NCBI RefSeq assembly: GCF_947331465.1
Contig: NZ_CAMZOK010000001.1
Span: 682,001 to 746,000 of the forward strand
Length of the DNA stretch: 64,000 nt
Direction of reading: 5' to 3'
Source of the DNA: Shimia sp. Alg240-R146
GTDB lineage: Bacteria; Pseudomonadota; Alphaproteobacteria; Rhodobacterales; Rhodobacteraceae
Below, in pieces: positions 1-9,090 of the stretch. The position numbers were made by a program, and so were the translations under genes. The notes under the pieces were generated by a model that did not search any database, was not told the origin of the DNA, and saw only the letters and a program-made list of their open reading frames with translations. The stretch's first letter is position 1. Each line of letters opens with the position of its first letter.

Positions 1-548
1 GCTCGCTCACTCAAAATGCGGTAGACGCTGGACTTCCCGATGCCCAACTTCTCAGCAATCACCAGTGCCTTCATGCCACCTGCAGCCAACTCTCTGACCT
101 CCTCAGCCTTGGCCTGTGCCGTCGCCTTGCGGCCCTTGTACTTGCCCTCGGCCTTAGCCTTCGCAATCCCCTCGCGCTGCCTCTCAAGCATGACCTCTCG
201 CTCAAACTGAGCAATGCTGCCGAACATGTTCAGCGTCAGACGTCCCGCTGGGGTGCTGGTATCAACGCCCATATCAAGGATGCGAAGGGACACGCCCTTG
301 GTCTCCATCTGCTCTACGATCTTCATCAGGTCAGCCATAGAGCGAGCCAGACGGTCCAGCTTGGTCACCACCAGCACGTCACCCTCACGGACATACTCAA
401 GGGCCGCTTGTAGCTGCTCACGACGTGCCACAGAGGAGACCTGCTCCTTGAATACCTTCTCAGCCCCCGCACCGATCAAGTCACGCTCCTGAGCTTCAAA
501 GCCTGCAATCTGGTCTACTGTCGATGTGCGAGCATATCCGACGATCAT
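1..548 (-). CDS. Serine recombinase (resolvase/invertase family), 3' end cut by window edge
   Basis: The visible 182 residues begin MIVGYARTSTVDQ, the N-terminus of the resolvase/invertase serine recombinase family, with the nucleophilic serine expected at Ser9. The catalytic domain continues with the arginine-rich KLDRLARS motif, and a helical stretch (FEREVMLERQREGI) leads into a C-terminal helix-turn-helix (GIGKSSVYRIL). The family cuts and rejoins DNA at short res or inversion sites through a covalent phosphoserine bond. The gene runs off the left edge after the HTH, so only the last few residues are probably missing. It sits at the left end of an AT-rich accessory stretch, which suggests a resolution or inversion role for a mobile element. 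Family call is firm; the exact reaction is not known. Confidence 0.9.
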   Translation of the reverse strand, partial: MIVGYARTSTVDQIAGFEAQERDLIGAGAEKVFKEQVSSVARREQLQAALEYVREGDVLVVTKLDRLARSMADLMKIVEQMETKGVSLRILDMGVDTSTPAGRLTLNMFGSIAQFEREVMLERQREGIAKAKAEGKYKGRKATAQAKAEEVRELAAGGMKALVIAEKLGIGKSSVYRILSER

Positions 549-1320
549 GGGTCAATCCTTCCATCTAGAGTCATAGACATAATGGGAAAGGCTTCCCAGA
601 ATGTGAATCCCATTCATGTGGGACGGATTGACTCACCCTTCAGCTTTCCCAATGGAGCAAGGTTCAAAGAGACGCCCCATCCCAGTTGGATAAAGCGATG
701 TCGGGCAATTCTCTAAAGATTGTGAAAGACAACTTTTGCGAGAGGGTGGCCAACAACTTGCGGAGCCCCCCCCTTCAGCGAAACCCATGGGCAACTTGAT
801 GGGTAACTTGCAGGGGCTACGGGGGGGACTCGCTCGACATCCTATTTGATGTTAGAGCCTCAAATTTTTATGCCAAAAACATTCAACCTTTCCTGTCCAT
901 TACAGGATAGGGCGCTCACAAAGGAAACAAAACAATTCGGAAACAACCGTTCAGGAATCGGGTTACATTGACGTTGTTCTCGTGTTGTCTTCCTATGAAC
1001 GAAGGCTCGCATTTTTTCTTTCTGTGTTTTGGGAGTAGGGTTGGTATGTTGCGGTCATTTGACTTTTTGGCTTTGCGATCCAATTGAAGTTCGGACCATT
1101 ACCTTTAGCGGTTCCTGAAACGAAGCGTCTGTATGGTCGGCTGATGGTCCGAATCCGCCCTTTCGGTCGAGACCGCAACACAGCGGATGCCTTCGGATTC
1201 ACTGATACTCGTGGCAAGAGAGCTAGGCTGGTGAGAGCAGTCCAGAAAGCTAGATCTTTTTTGCTGTCATCGGGTGTGCGAGCAACTATAAGGAGAGTGA
1301 TCAAGTGGTTTGGGAATAAC
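549..1320. other. Intergenic region between recombinase and KAP NTPase
   Basis: No convincing gene is seen in these 770 bases. The first 110 bases carry inverted repeats that could be recombinase sites (listed separately). Around 755-832 there are three AACTTG words (755, 793, 805) lying between a run of eight C (773-780) and a run of seven G (822-828), which could pair. A reading frame open from 1084 joins the NTPase frame, but its first 79 codons look non-coding in character and a better start exists at 1321. Confidence 0.5.
551..650. other. Candidate recombination (res-like) site upstream of the serine recombinase
   Basis: Two nested inverted repeats lie immediately upstream of the recombinase start: GTCAATCC (551-558) with GGATTGAC (625-632), and GGGAAAG (584-590) with CTTTCCC (644-650). 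Resolvases usually bind paired imperfect inverted sites next to their own gene, so position and symmetry fit. The arms are short and the sites do not match a consensus I know, so this is an inference. Confidence 0.3.
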
Positions 1321-4300
1321 ATGAGCAAAAAAGTCATCCGTCAAATTATTCTGGACGAGCCGTCAAGTAAGGACTTGTTTCACGGCGGAGGCCATGAGCG
1401 AACGGCTTACTCCCTATCAAAAGCGATTGTTAAGTTTGACAAAGGTGACAGTGCGATTGGGTTGGACGGTTCATGGGGAAGCGGCAAATCCAGCGTAGTC
1501 GAGATGGCGGCGCGAAAACTCGCTGAGAGAAACAGCAGTGGGAAGAAAGCCTACCATTTCTTCACGTTCGACATTTGGAAATCGCAAGGTTCGGGCTTCC
1601 GACGCTCATTTTTGGAACACTTCGTCACATGGGCAAAATATACGTTCCCGAAAAAACGATCTGAGTTGGAAGACGTAGAGAGGCAAATTCACGGAAAGAC
1701 GAGGGAAATCCAAACCAACAATCAGCCGATTTTGGATTGGTATGGCATTGGCGTTCTGGTCTTTTTACCTTTCCTTCCACTGTACTATTTTTGGGCAAAG
1801 AAGGTTTTTGACGACATGAGCCAGTCGGGAAACATGATGGGTTTCCTTTGTTCTGCGCCATTCCTAATTCTCCTCATTTTTATGGTTGGCACACTTGTAC
1901 TGGCATTTGTGAAGTATCGTCGCGGGGAAGGTGGTGGTAAAAACGCCGATTTCAAAGCTGTAATCTCACGCCTTTTGCTGATCAGCTCTCGACAACACCA
2001 AGACCACAAGGTTGTTCAAAGAGTTCGCGAAGTCGATCCAAATGACTATGAGTTTCACACAACCCTTAGAGAAGTTTTGGGCATCGTACAGTCTGATCAA
2101 GATCGGGTTGTTGTTGTGCTGGATAATATCGACAGACTTCCTAAAGACGAAATCAAAGACTACTGGGCACTGGTCCGTTCGATTTTTTCGAGAACCCATG
2201 GTGAGAAGAGTTCAGGGAAGCAACGCAAACACAAAGAAATAACCGCAATTGTCCCCTTTGCTCGGAAACAAATTGAAGCGGGAGTTAACGAAAGCGAAAG
2301 TAATGGCGATGGGTTCTCGACGTCGCACAGTCTCAGCAGCCTTGCTTCTCGGGAGTTGTTTTCAAAAACCTTTGACGAGGTGTTGGTTGTGGCACCGCCC
2401 GTCTTATCGAATGCAAGAGAGTTCTTCGCAGCGAAACTTGAAGAAGCGCTGCCAAGGCAGGTTTCGGCCGATGTTAGGTTTCGAACATATCGAATTTTTT
2501 GCGAACTCTTGAACGTTGAAGGCGGCACGACCACGCCGCGACAAATTGTTTCTTTCGTCAATGATCTGAGCGGACTTTACGAACTACATGATGGCAAATT
2601 CGAATTGCCAACAGTGGCAACTTTTCTGGCACATCAAGACCTTTTGTCAGAAAAACCATCAGTCTTGAATTCCGACAAAGGTTTGAATGAGAAAATCGTC
2701 GAACTGGCCGGTGACGAAAAGCTGGTTCAAAACTTGGCTGCGATGGTCTTCAACGTTGAAGTGGAACTGGCTTTTCAGATTTTGTTGGACGACGAGATTG
2801 CCAAAGCGATGATCGCTGAGGACGCTAGTCTACTAGTCAATTTGTCTGACGCGCCTGGTTTCGATTTGCGTGTTGACGATGTGCTTCAGGATAATGTCGA
2901 AGAATGGATGAGTACAGGTGAGTTTGGGAAGTCGGTGGGCAACATCTCAACGCTGCTCAAGACTTACAGTGGCGATGCAAAGAGCCACATAGTAAACTCC
3001 ATTTTGGAGGCGTTTTGCCACGTAGAAACTATTCTGATTACGGACGATGAACATAAACCGTTTTTACCTATTTTCGAAATCGCTGATGAACAGCAAATAT
3101 CAGGTGTTACGACGCATTTCATTGATGCAGTTTTTGCGGGTATTCATCAGCAAAAAAGCCACCGATACCTTGATGGCCAAAGTCTTTCTTCCGTACTTCG
3201 CCAGCTAAACGAAGCGCTTTCCCCATTAGCTGCGGGGAGAGAACTGCAGATCGCTCTAGGACGTCAAAGCCCGCCGAGTACGCCGGAGTTCATGTTCGGG
3301 CTAAGTTCAGAGATCAAAAAGGCTGGTTTTGAACTTTCAGATTTCGGTTCTGTTAGAATCGTCACACCAGACGACAGCGACTATTTTGAGACAGAGTTCA
3401 CTAAATATCCGGCTCTAGCGATCCCAGCATTAACTCAATTTGAGGAAAACGGATTGCTCGACGATAATCAGTGGTTGAGCATTGCAAATTCATGCCTGTC
3501 ATCGCTTCAAGAAGATGAGGTAGAGCCCGAGAACGTCGCAAATCTAATCGAAATCGTCGCTATGACTTGGCGAAAAATCGACGAAGATCGTCGAGATGAA
3601 ATTGAACTCGACGATGCGCTCACCGAAGGCCTATTTTTTCACAATTTGGGGGAGGGTGAAACATCCTCTAGCAAAGTCGCACAGGCGAACTTGTTGTTTT
3701 TGTTGCAAAAAAAGATTGGGCAAGAGATTTCTATACCCACGACATTTCAAGAAGATGGAACACACTCTACTGACACTTCAGATGCATTCGAAACCTTCAA
3801 TGCTACACTCAAGGGTGAGGTTGAAATCGGGGACGGCCAATCAAGGCGCATTGCAGATATGGCGATTGCTTCCGAGCAAGCTAGCCTCTGGATAAATTTT
3901 GGGAAGAAGCACCGCGAACATAGAGCCGTTTCTCAGGTCGTCTTCCAACTGTTCAGCGGAGAAGGCTTGCCAGCCATTGGGTTAAAGTCGTTACTTACCA
4001 ATTTTGCCTACCTCCATGAGCTTCTTGCTGAAGCAGGTATGACCGACGCTCTTAGAAAATTTGCGGCGCAGCTAGAAAATGAGAATTTGGAAGAGCTTAC
4101 ATTGCAAGAACTGCCCACCGGCTTTCTTAGAGCCACAAACGCCGTGGGAGATGGCCTTTGGGAAGACTTGCACGGTCATGTCGACCGGCTGCTGAAGACT
4201 ATTGCGTCGGATGAATGGTCGGAGCACATCGCCAAAATGGACCACAACGCACTTATTCTCATTGAGAAGTTGGATTCGTCTGGATGCGAATTGGACGGTG

Positions 4301-4827
4301 GTAAGTTCAGAAAGCCGTATGTAAGGGTTGTGAAAGATTTGCTCGCGGGGCGTTTGACCATCAGAGCCAGTACAGGGTCGCTTGATACTCTTTTGTCCGC
4401 TATTGATGAGCGGTACCATGGAGACATCTGGAGAACTTTGCGTGAAGAGGTGACGCACGTTACTGCTGAGTCCCTCGAAGTTGGTATGGAGTCGTTTCCG
4501 CAGTTGATCGCCAACGTTGCGCATCGCGGCGACAGAATTATGAAGGCGGAAAAGGACAACGTCATTCGTCAACTCCTGATTCCAGCTCTTGAAGGCCGGA
4601 ATTCAGCCGCACTGCAAATCTTTATTGGAATGGGTTATGCGAAACTAAAGGACTTTCAGAATGCAGCCGAAACCAGCACAACCAAAATGCTGGAAGGGGC
4701 GTGGCAAAGCTTCTCCAATGCTGAGGAAGATCGCGATCTAATTCGTTCTGTTTCGGAAGCGATCTACGGTGTGAGAAAGACCAAATCTGTCTTCGACCCA
4801 AGTTTTTGGTTCCCTACCAAAAAATAA
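1321..4827 (+). CDS. KAP-family P-loop NTPase with two membrane segments
   Basis: A 1168-residue protein. Walker A is GSWGSGKSS at residues 50-58 and Walker B is VVVVLDNIDRL at about 263-273. Between them lie two hydrophobic segments (about 141-160 and 172-198). A membrane hairpin inserted between the Walker motifs is the hallmark of the KAP family (Kidins220/ARMS and PifA); PifA of plasmid F blocks phage T7. The remaining 850 or so residues are acidic, mostly helical and not recognised; they may sense a trigger or act as effector. The ATG at 1321 was chosen because the P-loop domain starts right after it; AAGGAG lies 25 bases upstream, so the in-frame GTG at 1297 or an upstream start cannot be excluded. 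It follows a recombinase and precedes a zinc-ribbon gene in an AT-rich island. A defence role is inferred from family and context only. Confidence 0.8.
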   Translation: MSKKVIRQIILDEPSSKDLFHGGGHERTAYSLSKAIVKFDKGDSAIGLDGSWGSGKSSVVEMAARKLAERNSSGKKAYHFFTFDIWKSQGSGFRRSFLEHFVTWAKYTFPKKRSELEDVERQIHGKTREIQTNNQPILDWYGIGVLVFLPFLPLYYFWAKKVFDDMSQSGNMMGFLCSAPFLILLIFMVGTLVLAFVKYRRGEGGGKNADFKAVISRLLLISSRQHQDHKVVQRVREVDPNDYEFHTTLREVLGIVQSDQDRVVVVLDNIDRLPKDEIKDYWALVRSIFSRTHGEKSSGKQRKHKEITAIVPFARKQIEAGVNESESNGDGFSTSHSLSSLASRELFSKTFDEVLVVAPPVLSNAREFFAAKLEEALPRQVSADVRFRTYRIFCELLNVEGGTTTPRQIVSFVNDLSGLYELHDGKFELPTVATFLAHQDLLSEKPSVLNSDKGLNEKIVELAGDEKLVQNLAAMVFNVEVELAFQILLDDEIAKAMIAEDASLLVNLSDAPGFDLRVDDVLQDNVEEWMSTGEFGKSVGNISTLLKTYSGDAKSHIVNSILEAFCHVETILITDDEHKPFLPIFEIADEQQISGVTTHFIDAVFAGIHQQKSHRYLDGQSLSSVLRQLNEALSPLAAGRELQIALGRQSPPSTPEFMFGLSSEIKKAGFELSDFGSVRIVTPDDSDYFETEFTKYPALAIPALTQFEENGLLDDNQWLSIANSCLSSLQEDEVEPENVANLIEIVAMTWRKIDEDRRDEIELDDALTEGLFFHNLGEGETSSSKVAQANLLFLLQKKIGQEISIPTTFQEDGTHSTDTSDAFETFNATLKGEVEIGDGQSRRIADMAIASEQASLWINFGKKHREHRAVSQVVFQLFSGEGLPAIGLKSLLTNFAYLHELLAEAGMTDALRKFAAQLENENLEELTLQELPTGFLRATNAVGDGLWEDLHGHVDRLLKTIASDEWSEHIAKMDHNALILIEKLDSSGCELDGGKFRKPYVRVVKDLLAGRLTIRASTGSLDTLLSAIDERYHGDIWRTLREEVTHVTAESLEVGMESFPQLIANVAHRGDRIMKAEKDNVIRQLLIPALEGRNSAALQIFIGMGYAKLKDFQNAAETSTTKMLEGAWQSFSNAEEDRDLIRSVSEAIYGVRKTKSVFDPSFWFPTKK

Positions 4828-5227
4828 ATTGGAATTGGGGATGTTAACTGTCCACTCGGCTTTCTGCTGCTTGAGTGTTCGCCGACTTATTGGTTTGTTC
4901 AAAGACATAACGGTTACTTGCTCTTACTTTCGCTATGAAATCTCAAACACTGCACGCCATTTTCCACTTTATTGCCGTCCGAGGGCGTCTACGACAAATC
5001 AGGTAATCCGCACATCTTGCTTCAAACACTCCCGCGATATTTCGCGAGCATAACCACCTTCCTTGACAACCTACCATCGATGGCGGATTGTCCAAAGTAG
5101 GCCCTTACGCGGGCCTGTGTGCCCGCCATGCGAAGCGATGCAGCGTTCATTCTTCAAACAATCACCTTGCAATATGCAGGGTCTGATTAGCAGCGGGCAC
5201 CTAGTCGGATTCAGATGGAAATGAATC
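4828..5227. other. Intergenic region between KAP NTPase and zinc-ribbon gene
   Basis: Four hundred bases without a convincing gene. It contains a six-base-pair hairpin (AGGCCC 5099-5104, GGGCCT 5111-5116), the palindrome CCATCGATGG (5074-5083) and a TTGACA word at 5063-5068 that could be a -35 box for the next gene, although no good -10 box is seen at the right distance. The spacing suggests that the two flanking genes are transcribed separately. Confidence 0.35.
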
Positions 5228-6385
5228 ATGGCATCGAACCAAAAAATCAGAGACATCAAAAGACTCGCCAAGCGTTTTGCAAAGGCTCAACGCATCTCGC
5301 AACAAGAGGCACTCGACTTCTTCGCAACCGAATTTGGGTTCCGACGTTGGAACGGGTTGCAGATTGAATCCAAAAGAGGTTGGGCTGCGAAAGGAGAGGA
5401 GTTGGCAAGGCTGGAAAGCATGGTCGATGAGGCAAATCCGTTTGGCAACGAATGCGAAGGCAATTTCGGAGCGCTATTCGATACCTCGGACGCCGTTAAA
5501 ACGGGGATACTTCAAGACCAGCACTACGAGTTGACCGTTTCCGCCGACGATATCCACATGGATGGCGAAGGCTGGCGCATCATTGTTCCGGAAGCACCGA
5601 ACGCGTCCCCAATTGTTGAAATAGACCAAGGGTACTCAAAGACTAGCCCTGTCCGCAATTCTGAATTTTTGCGCGAGGCTGTCAAAATCGCTTGCAGGGA
5701 GAGCGAGAGCATTCACGCAAGAATAGCGTCTGATTGGCCTCGAAGATCGACCAAGCCGGACGCGAAAGGAGTGGTGCGCCATCCTTTGTTCCACAGCAAG
5801 GAAGGGGTTCGAAAAGACGGTGATACATGGTTTTGCTTGCACTGCAATGGCAAGATTAGCGGAATCCAAATTGCAAAAAATCTTTGGCATTGTCCTGCTT
5901 GCGGAGCATCTCCGATCGACATTTTTAGCGAGCCATTTTGGCTGGATGAGAGTGATGCGCCGCCGCAATTGATTGAGGGGCCAGCACAGGGTGGCCGCGG
6001 TGAACCAATTGTAAAAATAGTGGATAGAACAATGAAACTTGAACTCGATGAAGAGAAGGTAACCGCCCTCATAAGAAGCGCCTTGATGGACGATGCAAAT
6101 AACTTCGCCGAGCGCCTCGGGGCGCAACTGGCTAGGGTGAGTGTGGATGAGGAAAATGACGTTTGGATCACATTTGAAACGCACTACTGGCCTGAAGAAA
6201 AACAACCAGTCCAAGCAATGGCCGTTGCAGAAGCGCTGGGCCTAAGTCTTGACTGCGATATGGTTTTCAATGACCCGCTCTTCGCTTGGCCCGGAATAGC
6301 GGAATTTAGTTCGAACACTTTGGAGTATACGAAGTCTATGATGGCGGCATATGAAGAGCATGCAGATCGCCGGAAGGCAAAGTAG
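5228..6385 (+). CDS. Unrecognised protein with N-terminal helical domain and central zinc ribbon
   Basis: A 385-residue soluble protein. Residues 1-45 are basic and helical and end in GFRRWNGL; from memory this resembles a small N-terminal domain (EAL...GFxxWNxL) found on some glyoxalase-related and plasmid-borne proteins. A zinc ribbon follows with paired cysteines at 203/206 and 222/225 (CLHC and CPAC). The C-terminal third is acidic and unrecognised, with a conserved-looking FETHYWPEE stretch. No enzyme motif or membrane segment is seen. It lies 400 bases after the KAP NTPase on the same strand, so a functional link is possible but not shown. Base composition matches the AT-rich island. 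The reading frame is long and clean, so the gene itself is likely real. Confidence 0.65.
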   Translation: MASNQKIRDIKRLAKRFAKAQRISQQEALDFFATEFGFRRWNGLQIESKRGWAAKGEELARLESMVDEANPFGNECEGNFGALFDTSDAVKTGILQDQHYELTVSADDIHMDGEGWRIIVPEAPNASPIVEIDQGYSKTSPVRNSEFLREAVKIACRESESIHARIASDWPRRSTKPDAKGVVRHPLFHSKEGVRKDGDTWFCLHCNGKISGIQIAKNLWHCPACGASPIDIFSEPFWLDESDAPPQLIEGPAQGGRGEPIVKIVDRTMKLELDEEKVTALIRSALMDDANNFAERLGAQLARVSVDEENDVWITFETHYWPEEKQPVQAMAVAEALGLSLDCDMVFNDPLFAWPGIAEFSSNTLEYTKSMMAAYEEHADRRKAK

Positions 6386-6901
6386 ACCTGAAAGTTATTT
6401 GGGGGGCAAGGCTATGCAATGACCTCCCATTTCAATCTGTGTTTCCCAGTGTTCGTTATATAGTCAGTCTTTTGACGGGCGATGCTGGCAGCGCGGCGAA
6501 TGCGCGCCATTTTTTCGTGAAGAACGCGAGAATTCCGCTGGCTTGAGGGAGGGTGCCCGACCAAGAAAACAGGTTAATCAGGCGCAAAAAACTTCACAAA
6601 AGACGTGTGCCTGTTCGAGTGGTGTACCGGACACTACGCTCAAAGTACACCTCGCGCTTGGCCGTTTTTGTTTTTCAAAAACAATGGTTTGCGTCGTTTC
6701 TGGCGGCGTTTGACGACTCCTCCTGCCGGGGTCGCCACTCAATCTTCGTAAATATCTGTCTATCTTCAGCGCCTATGTGGACCGATAGGCGCTGCGTTAG
6801 TCATTCAGGGCTAGAGCCCGCCGGCGCCGGAAACCATCGTTCCGATGGAAACCAGGCCAATCATCCACTCACTCTCAAACGGGACCACTTACGTGGGCGG
6901 C
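6386..6901. other. Intergenic region at the probable right border of the island
   Basis: About 515 bases separate the accessory genes from the catabolic operon. An open frame crosses it (6553-7095) but has no start signal and its composition is non-coding. Features seen are a nine-base-pair inverted repeat (listed separately), an A/T hairpin GTTTTTG-CAAAAAC near 6665-6685, and a GTGTAC/GTACAC pair around 6622-6650. No tRNA or attachment-site duplication was recognised. Confidence 0.4.
6768..6793. repeat. Perfect 9-bp inverted repeat with 8-base loop
   Basis: AGCGCCTAT (6768-6776) is the exact reverse complement of ATAGGCGCT (6785-6793). It lies downstream of the leftward catabolic operon that ends at 6902. 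No T-run follows on either strand, so it is not a classical intrinsic terminator; it may be an mRNA 3' end stabiliser or a protein-binding site. Confidence 0.5.
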
Positions 6902-7774
6902 TCAGGAACCCTCGGCGGCCAATGTCACGTCAAATTCCACATGCAGGAACGGCTCTGTCACCTTGCCGGACAGCTCCATTCCTTCAGGGAAATCGGCCGC
7001 TGGTTTCTTGTGATAGGTCATCACAAGGTCATCGCGCACGCCAAACACTGTGTCCTGATCCAGATAGGGATCATCCTCAGGGAAAATCTCTGTGACCAAC
7101 GTGCGATATCCGGGGGCTTTGACGATGTAGTGCAGATGCGAGGGGCGCCATGGATGGCGACCGCAGGCACGCAGGATGTCGCCCACGGGACCGTCGGATG
7201 GCACGGTGTATTCCACTGGTTTGACGGTGGTAAATCCATACCGGCCGTCATCCCCCACAGTCATCAAACCATGAAACGAGAACGTGTCCTGTTCGTCGTC
7301 CTGGCTGGCATACATCCCATTGGGTGCGGTTTGCCAAATATCGAGTTCTGCCCCTGCAATTGGATTGCCTGCTTCGTCTTTGATCATGCCTTCGGCAAGC
7401 AAAACCGGCCCGCCATAATGGCGTTTCATATCACCTCCGATTGCCAAGGGCGGCGCGCCTGAAACGTGGAACGGCCCCAACACCGATGAACTGGTCGCGG
7501 TGGGACTGGAGTGCAGCATATCGACCAGAGACGACAGGCCGAGCACGTCAGAGGCCAGCACAAATTCATGGTGATCTTCAGTTTCAATGGCCGCACAGCC
7601 TTCGAGGAAAGCAATGCCGGTCCGCCATTCTTCATGGGTGAGGTTCGTTTCGCGGGCAAAGTCGTGCAGGTGGCGAACAAGCGCACCCATAACTTCGCGC
7701 ACGCGCGGATTGGTGTCTTCGGACAAGTAGCCCATAAAAACATCGGTGATGTTGTCTTTGGTAACGTTGCGCAT
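6902..7774 (-). CDS. Intradiol ring-cleavage dioxygenase (hydroxyquinol/catechol 1,2-dioxygenase type)
   Basis: A 290-residue enzyme of the non-haem Fe(III) intradiol dioxygenases, which open catecholic rings between the two hydroxyls to give muconate or maleylacetate. The N-terminal 100 residues form the helical dimerisation domain, followed by the beta-sandwich catalytic domain. The four iron ligands can be placed at Tyr155 (NGMYAS), Tyr189 (KPVEYTVP), His213 and His215 (RPSHLHY), with the family's normal spacing. Length and the N-terminal domain fit hydroxyquinol or catechol 1,2-dioxygenases better than the shorter protocatechuate enzymes. GGAG precedes the ATG. It is the last gene of a leftward operon with a TRAP transporter and a fumarylacetoacetase-family hydrolase. 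The true substrate cannot be read from the sequence. Confidence 0.85.
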   Translation of the reverse strand: MRNVTKDNITDVFMGYLSEDTNPRVREVMGALVRHLHDFARETNLTHEEWRTGIAFLEGCAAIETEDHHEFVLASDVLGLSSLVDMLHSSPTATSSSVLGPFHVSGAPPLAIGGDMKRHYGGPVLLAEGMIKDEAGNPIAGAELDIWQTAPNGMYASQDDEQDTFSFHGLMTVGDDGRYGFTTVKPVEYTVPSDGPVGDILRACGRHPWRPSHLHYIVKAPGYRTLVTEIFPEDDPYLDQDTVFGVRDDLVMTYHKKPAADFPEGMELSGKVTEPFLHVEFDVTLAAEGS

Positions 7775-7785
7775 GAGATGGCTCC

Positions 7786-9090
7786 TTAGGTGAGAGCGAG
7801 GCTGAGAATTGGGAAGGCGATCAGGATGAACAGGATGATCAGCATGACGAAAGCAAACGGCAGTGCGCCCATGAAGACGTCTTTGAGCGATATCCTGTCA
7901 TCGTTGATCGTGGATTTGATCACAAAGCAGGAAATCCCGAGCGGCGGTGTAAGCAGGCCGATCTCAGCGCCAACCACTGTGATGATGCCAAACCAGATGA
8001 GCGACATATCCAGCGCTTCGGCAAGCGGCAGGAACAATGGCACGACAATCAGGATGATCGACGCCGTGTCCAACAACGTTCCGAGAAACAACATCAGCAC
8101 GACATAAAGCAACATGATGGTCCAGAACGATGATGTGTTGCCCGCCAACAGATCCTGGAGCTGATTGGGCAGTCCGGCAAGGCCTAGCATCCGGCTATAG
8201 ATGGACGCCGCGGTGATCAGGAACAGGATGGCCGCCGTGATGTGGCCGGTTTCCAAAAGCGCGTCCCAGAATGCGCGGCGCGACATGGATTTGCGCACAA
8301 CCGCGATCAACAGGGCGACCATGGCGCCGGTCGCGCCGGCCTCAACCGCGGTCAGCCAGCCGGTGTAGATGCCACCAAGAACAATGGTGATGAGACCCAA
8401 TGTCGGCAAGGTTTTGGAGGCGATTTCGCGGCCAGACATCCATTCGGTGTCCGCAACAACGCGTCCGCCCACAAACCCTGGCGTAAAACGACCCATGAAC
8501 CAGATTGCACCGACGTAAGCGACAGCAAGCAGGATGCCGGGAATAACGCCAGCGAGAAACATATCGCCCACTGATTGTTCGGCCACAAAGGAGTAGATGA
8601 TCAACATCGCCGACGGCGGAATGATCATCCCCAGAACGGAGGACCCGGCCACAACACCGACGGCGAAACGAGGATTGTAATCCTGCGCCATCATCTGCGG
8701 CACCGACACTTTGGTGAACACAGAGGCCGAGGCGATGGATGATCCGGTGACGGCGGCAAACACCGCGTTTGCCCCGACCGTGGCCATGCCAATGCCACCT
8801 TTGACTTTGCGAAACCGCATGGTCATGACTTCGTAGATGTCTTTGCCTAGCCCCGCCTTCGAGACTATGAGCCCCATAAAGGTGAACAACGGAATGGTGG
8901 CAAAGCTGTATTCCATAGCGCTGTCGCCGACTGCAATTTTCAGCAGGTTCAGGGACAGAGTGAAGTTGTCGCGCATAATCCAGATGGACAGGAACGACAC
9001 GACGCCCAAGGCCACCGGAATGTAGACGCCGGAGTAGATAAGAAAGACGATAGCAATGACCGAGATCAGGCCAATTTCGATCGGGGTCAT
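7786..9090 (-). CDS. TRAP transporter large permease (DctM family)
   Basis: A 434-residue, very hydrophobic protein with about 12 membrane segments, the usual size for the large subunit of tripartite ATP-independent periplasmic transporters. It carries the solute across the inner membrane using an ion gradient and works with the binding protein (9673-10746) and small permease (9087-9638). Recognisable family features include the conserved AAVTGSSIASASVFTKV and IIPPSAMLIIYSF stretches. Its start overlaps the stop of the small permease by four bases, so the two are translationally coupled. Substrate is unknown; an aromatic acid or malonate would fit the neighbours. Confidence 0.9.
   Translation of the reverse strand: MTPIEIGLISVIAIVFLIYSGVYIPVALGVVSFLSIWIMRDNFTLSLNLLKIAVGDSAMEYSFATIPLFTFMGLIVSKAGLGKDIYEVMTMRFRKVKGGIGMATVGANAVFAAVTGSSIASASVFTKVSVPQMMAQDYNPRFAVGVVAGSSVLGMIIPPSAMLIIYSFVAEQSVGDMFLAGVIPGILLAVAYVGAIWFMGRFTPGFVGGRVVADTEWMSGREIASKTLPTLGLITIVLGGIYTGWLTAVEAGATGAMVALLIAVVRKSMSRRAFWDALLETGHITAAILFLITAASIYSRMLGLAGLPNQLQDLLAGNTSSFWTIMLLYVVLMLFLGTLLDTASIILIVVPLFLPLAEALDMSLIWFGIITVVGAEIGLLTPPLGISCFVIKSTINDDRISLKDVFMGALPFAFVMLIILFILIAFPILSLALT

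Noticed and set aside
1084-1320. Upstream extension of the KAP open frame by 79 codons
   Set aside because: Residue make-up looks non-coding and the P-loop domain begins just after ATG 1321. Kept only as an uncertainty.
4829-5053. Small open frame after the KAP gene
   Set aside because: No ribosome site, no recognisable domain, and a coding-unlike residue pattern.
6768-6793. Hairpin as an intrinsic terminator
   Set aside because: Perfect stem but no T-run on either strand, so it is listed only as an inverted repeat.
6553-7095. Open frame running into the dioxygenase region
   Set aside because: It overlaps the dioxygenase on the other strand and lacks a start signal; likely chance.
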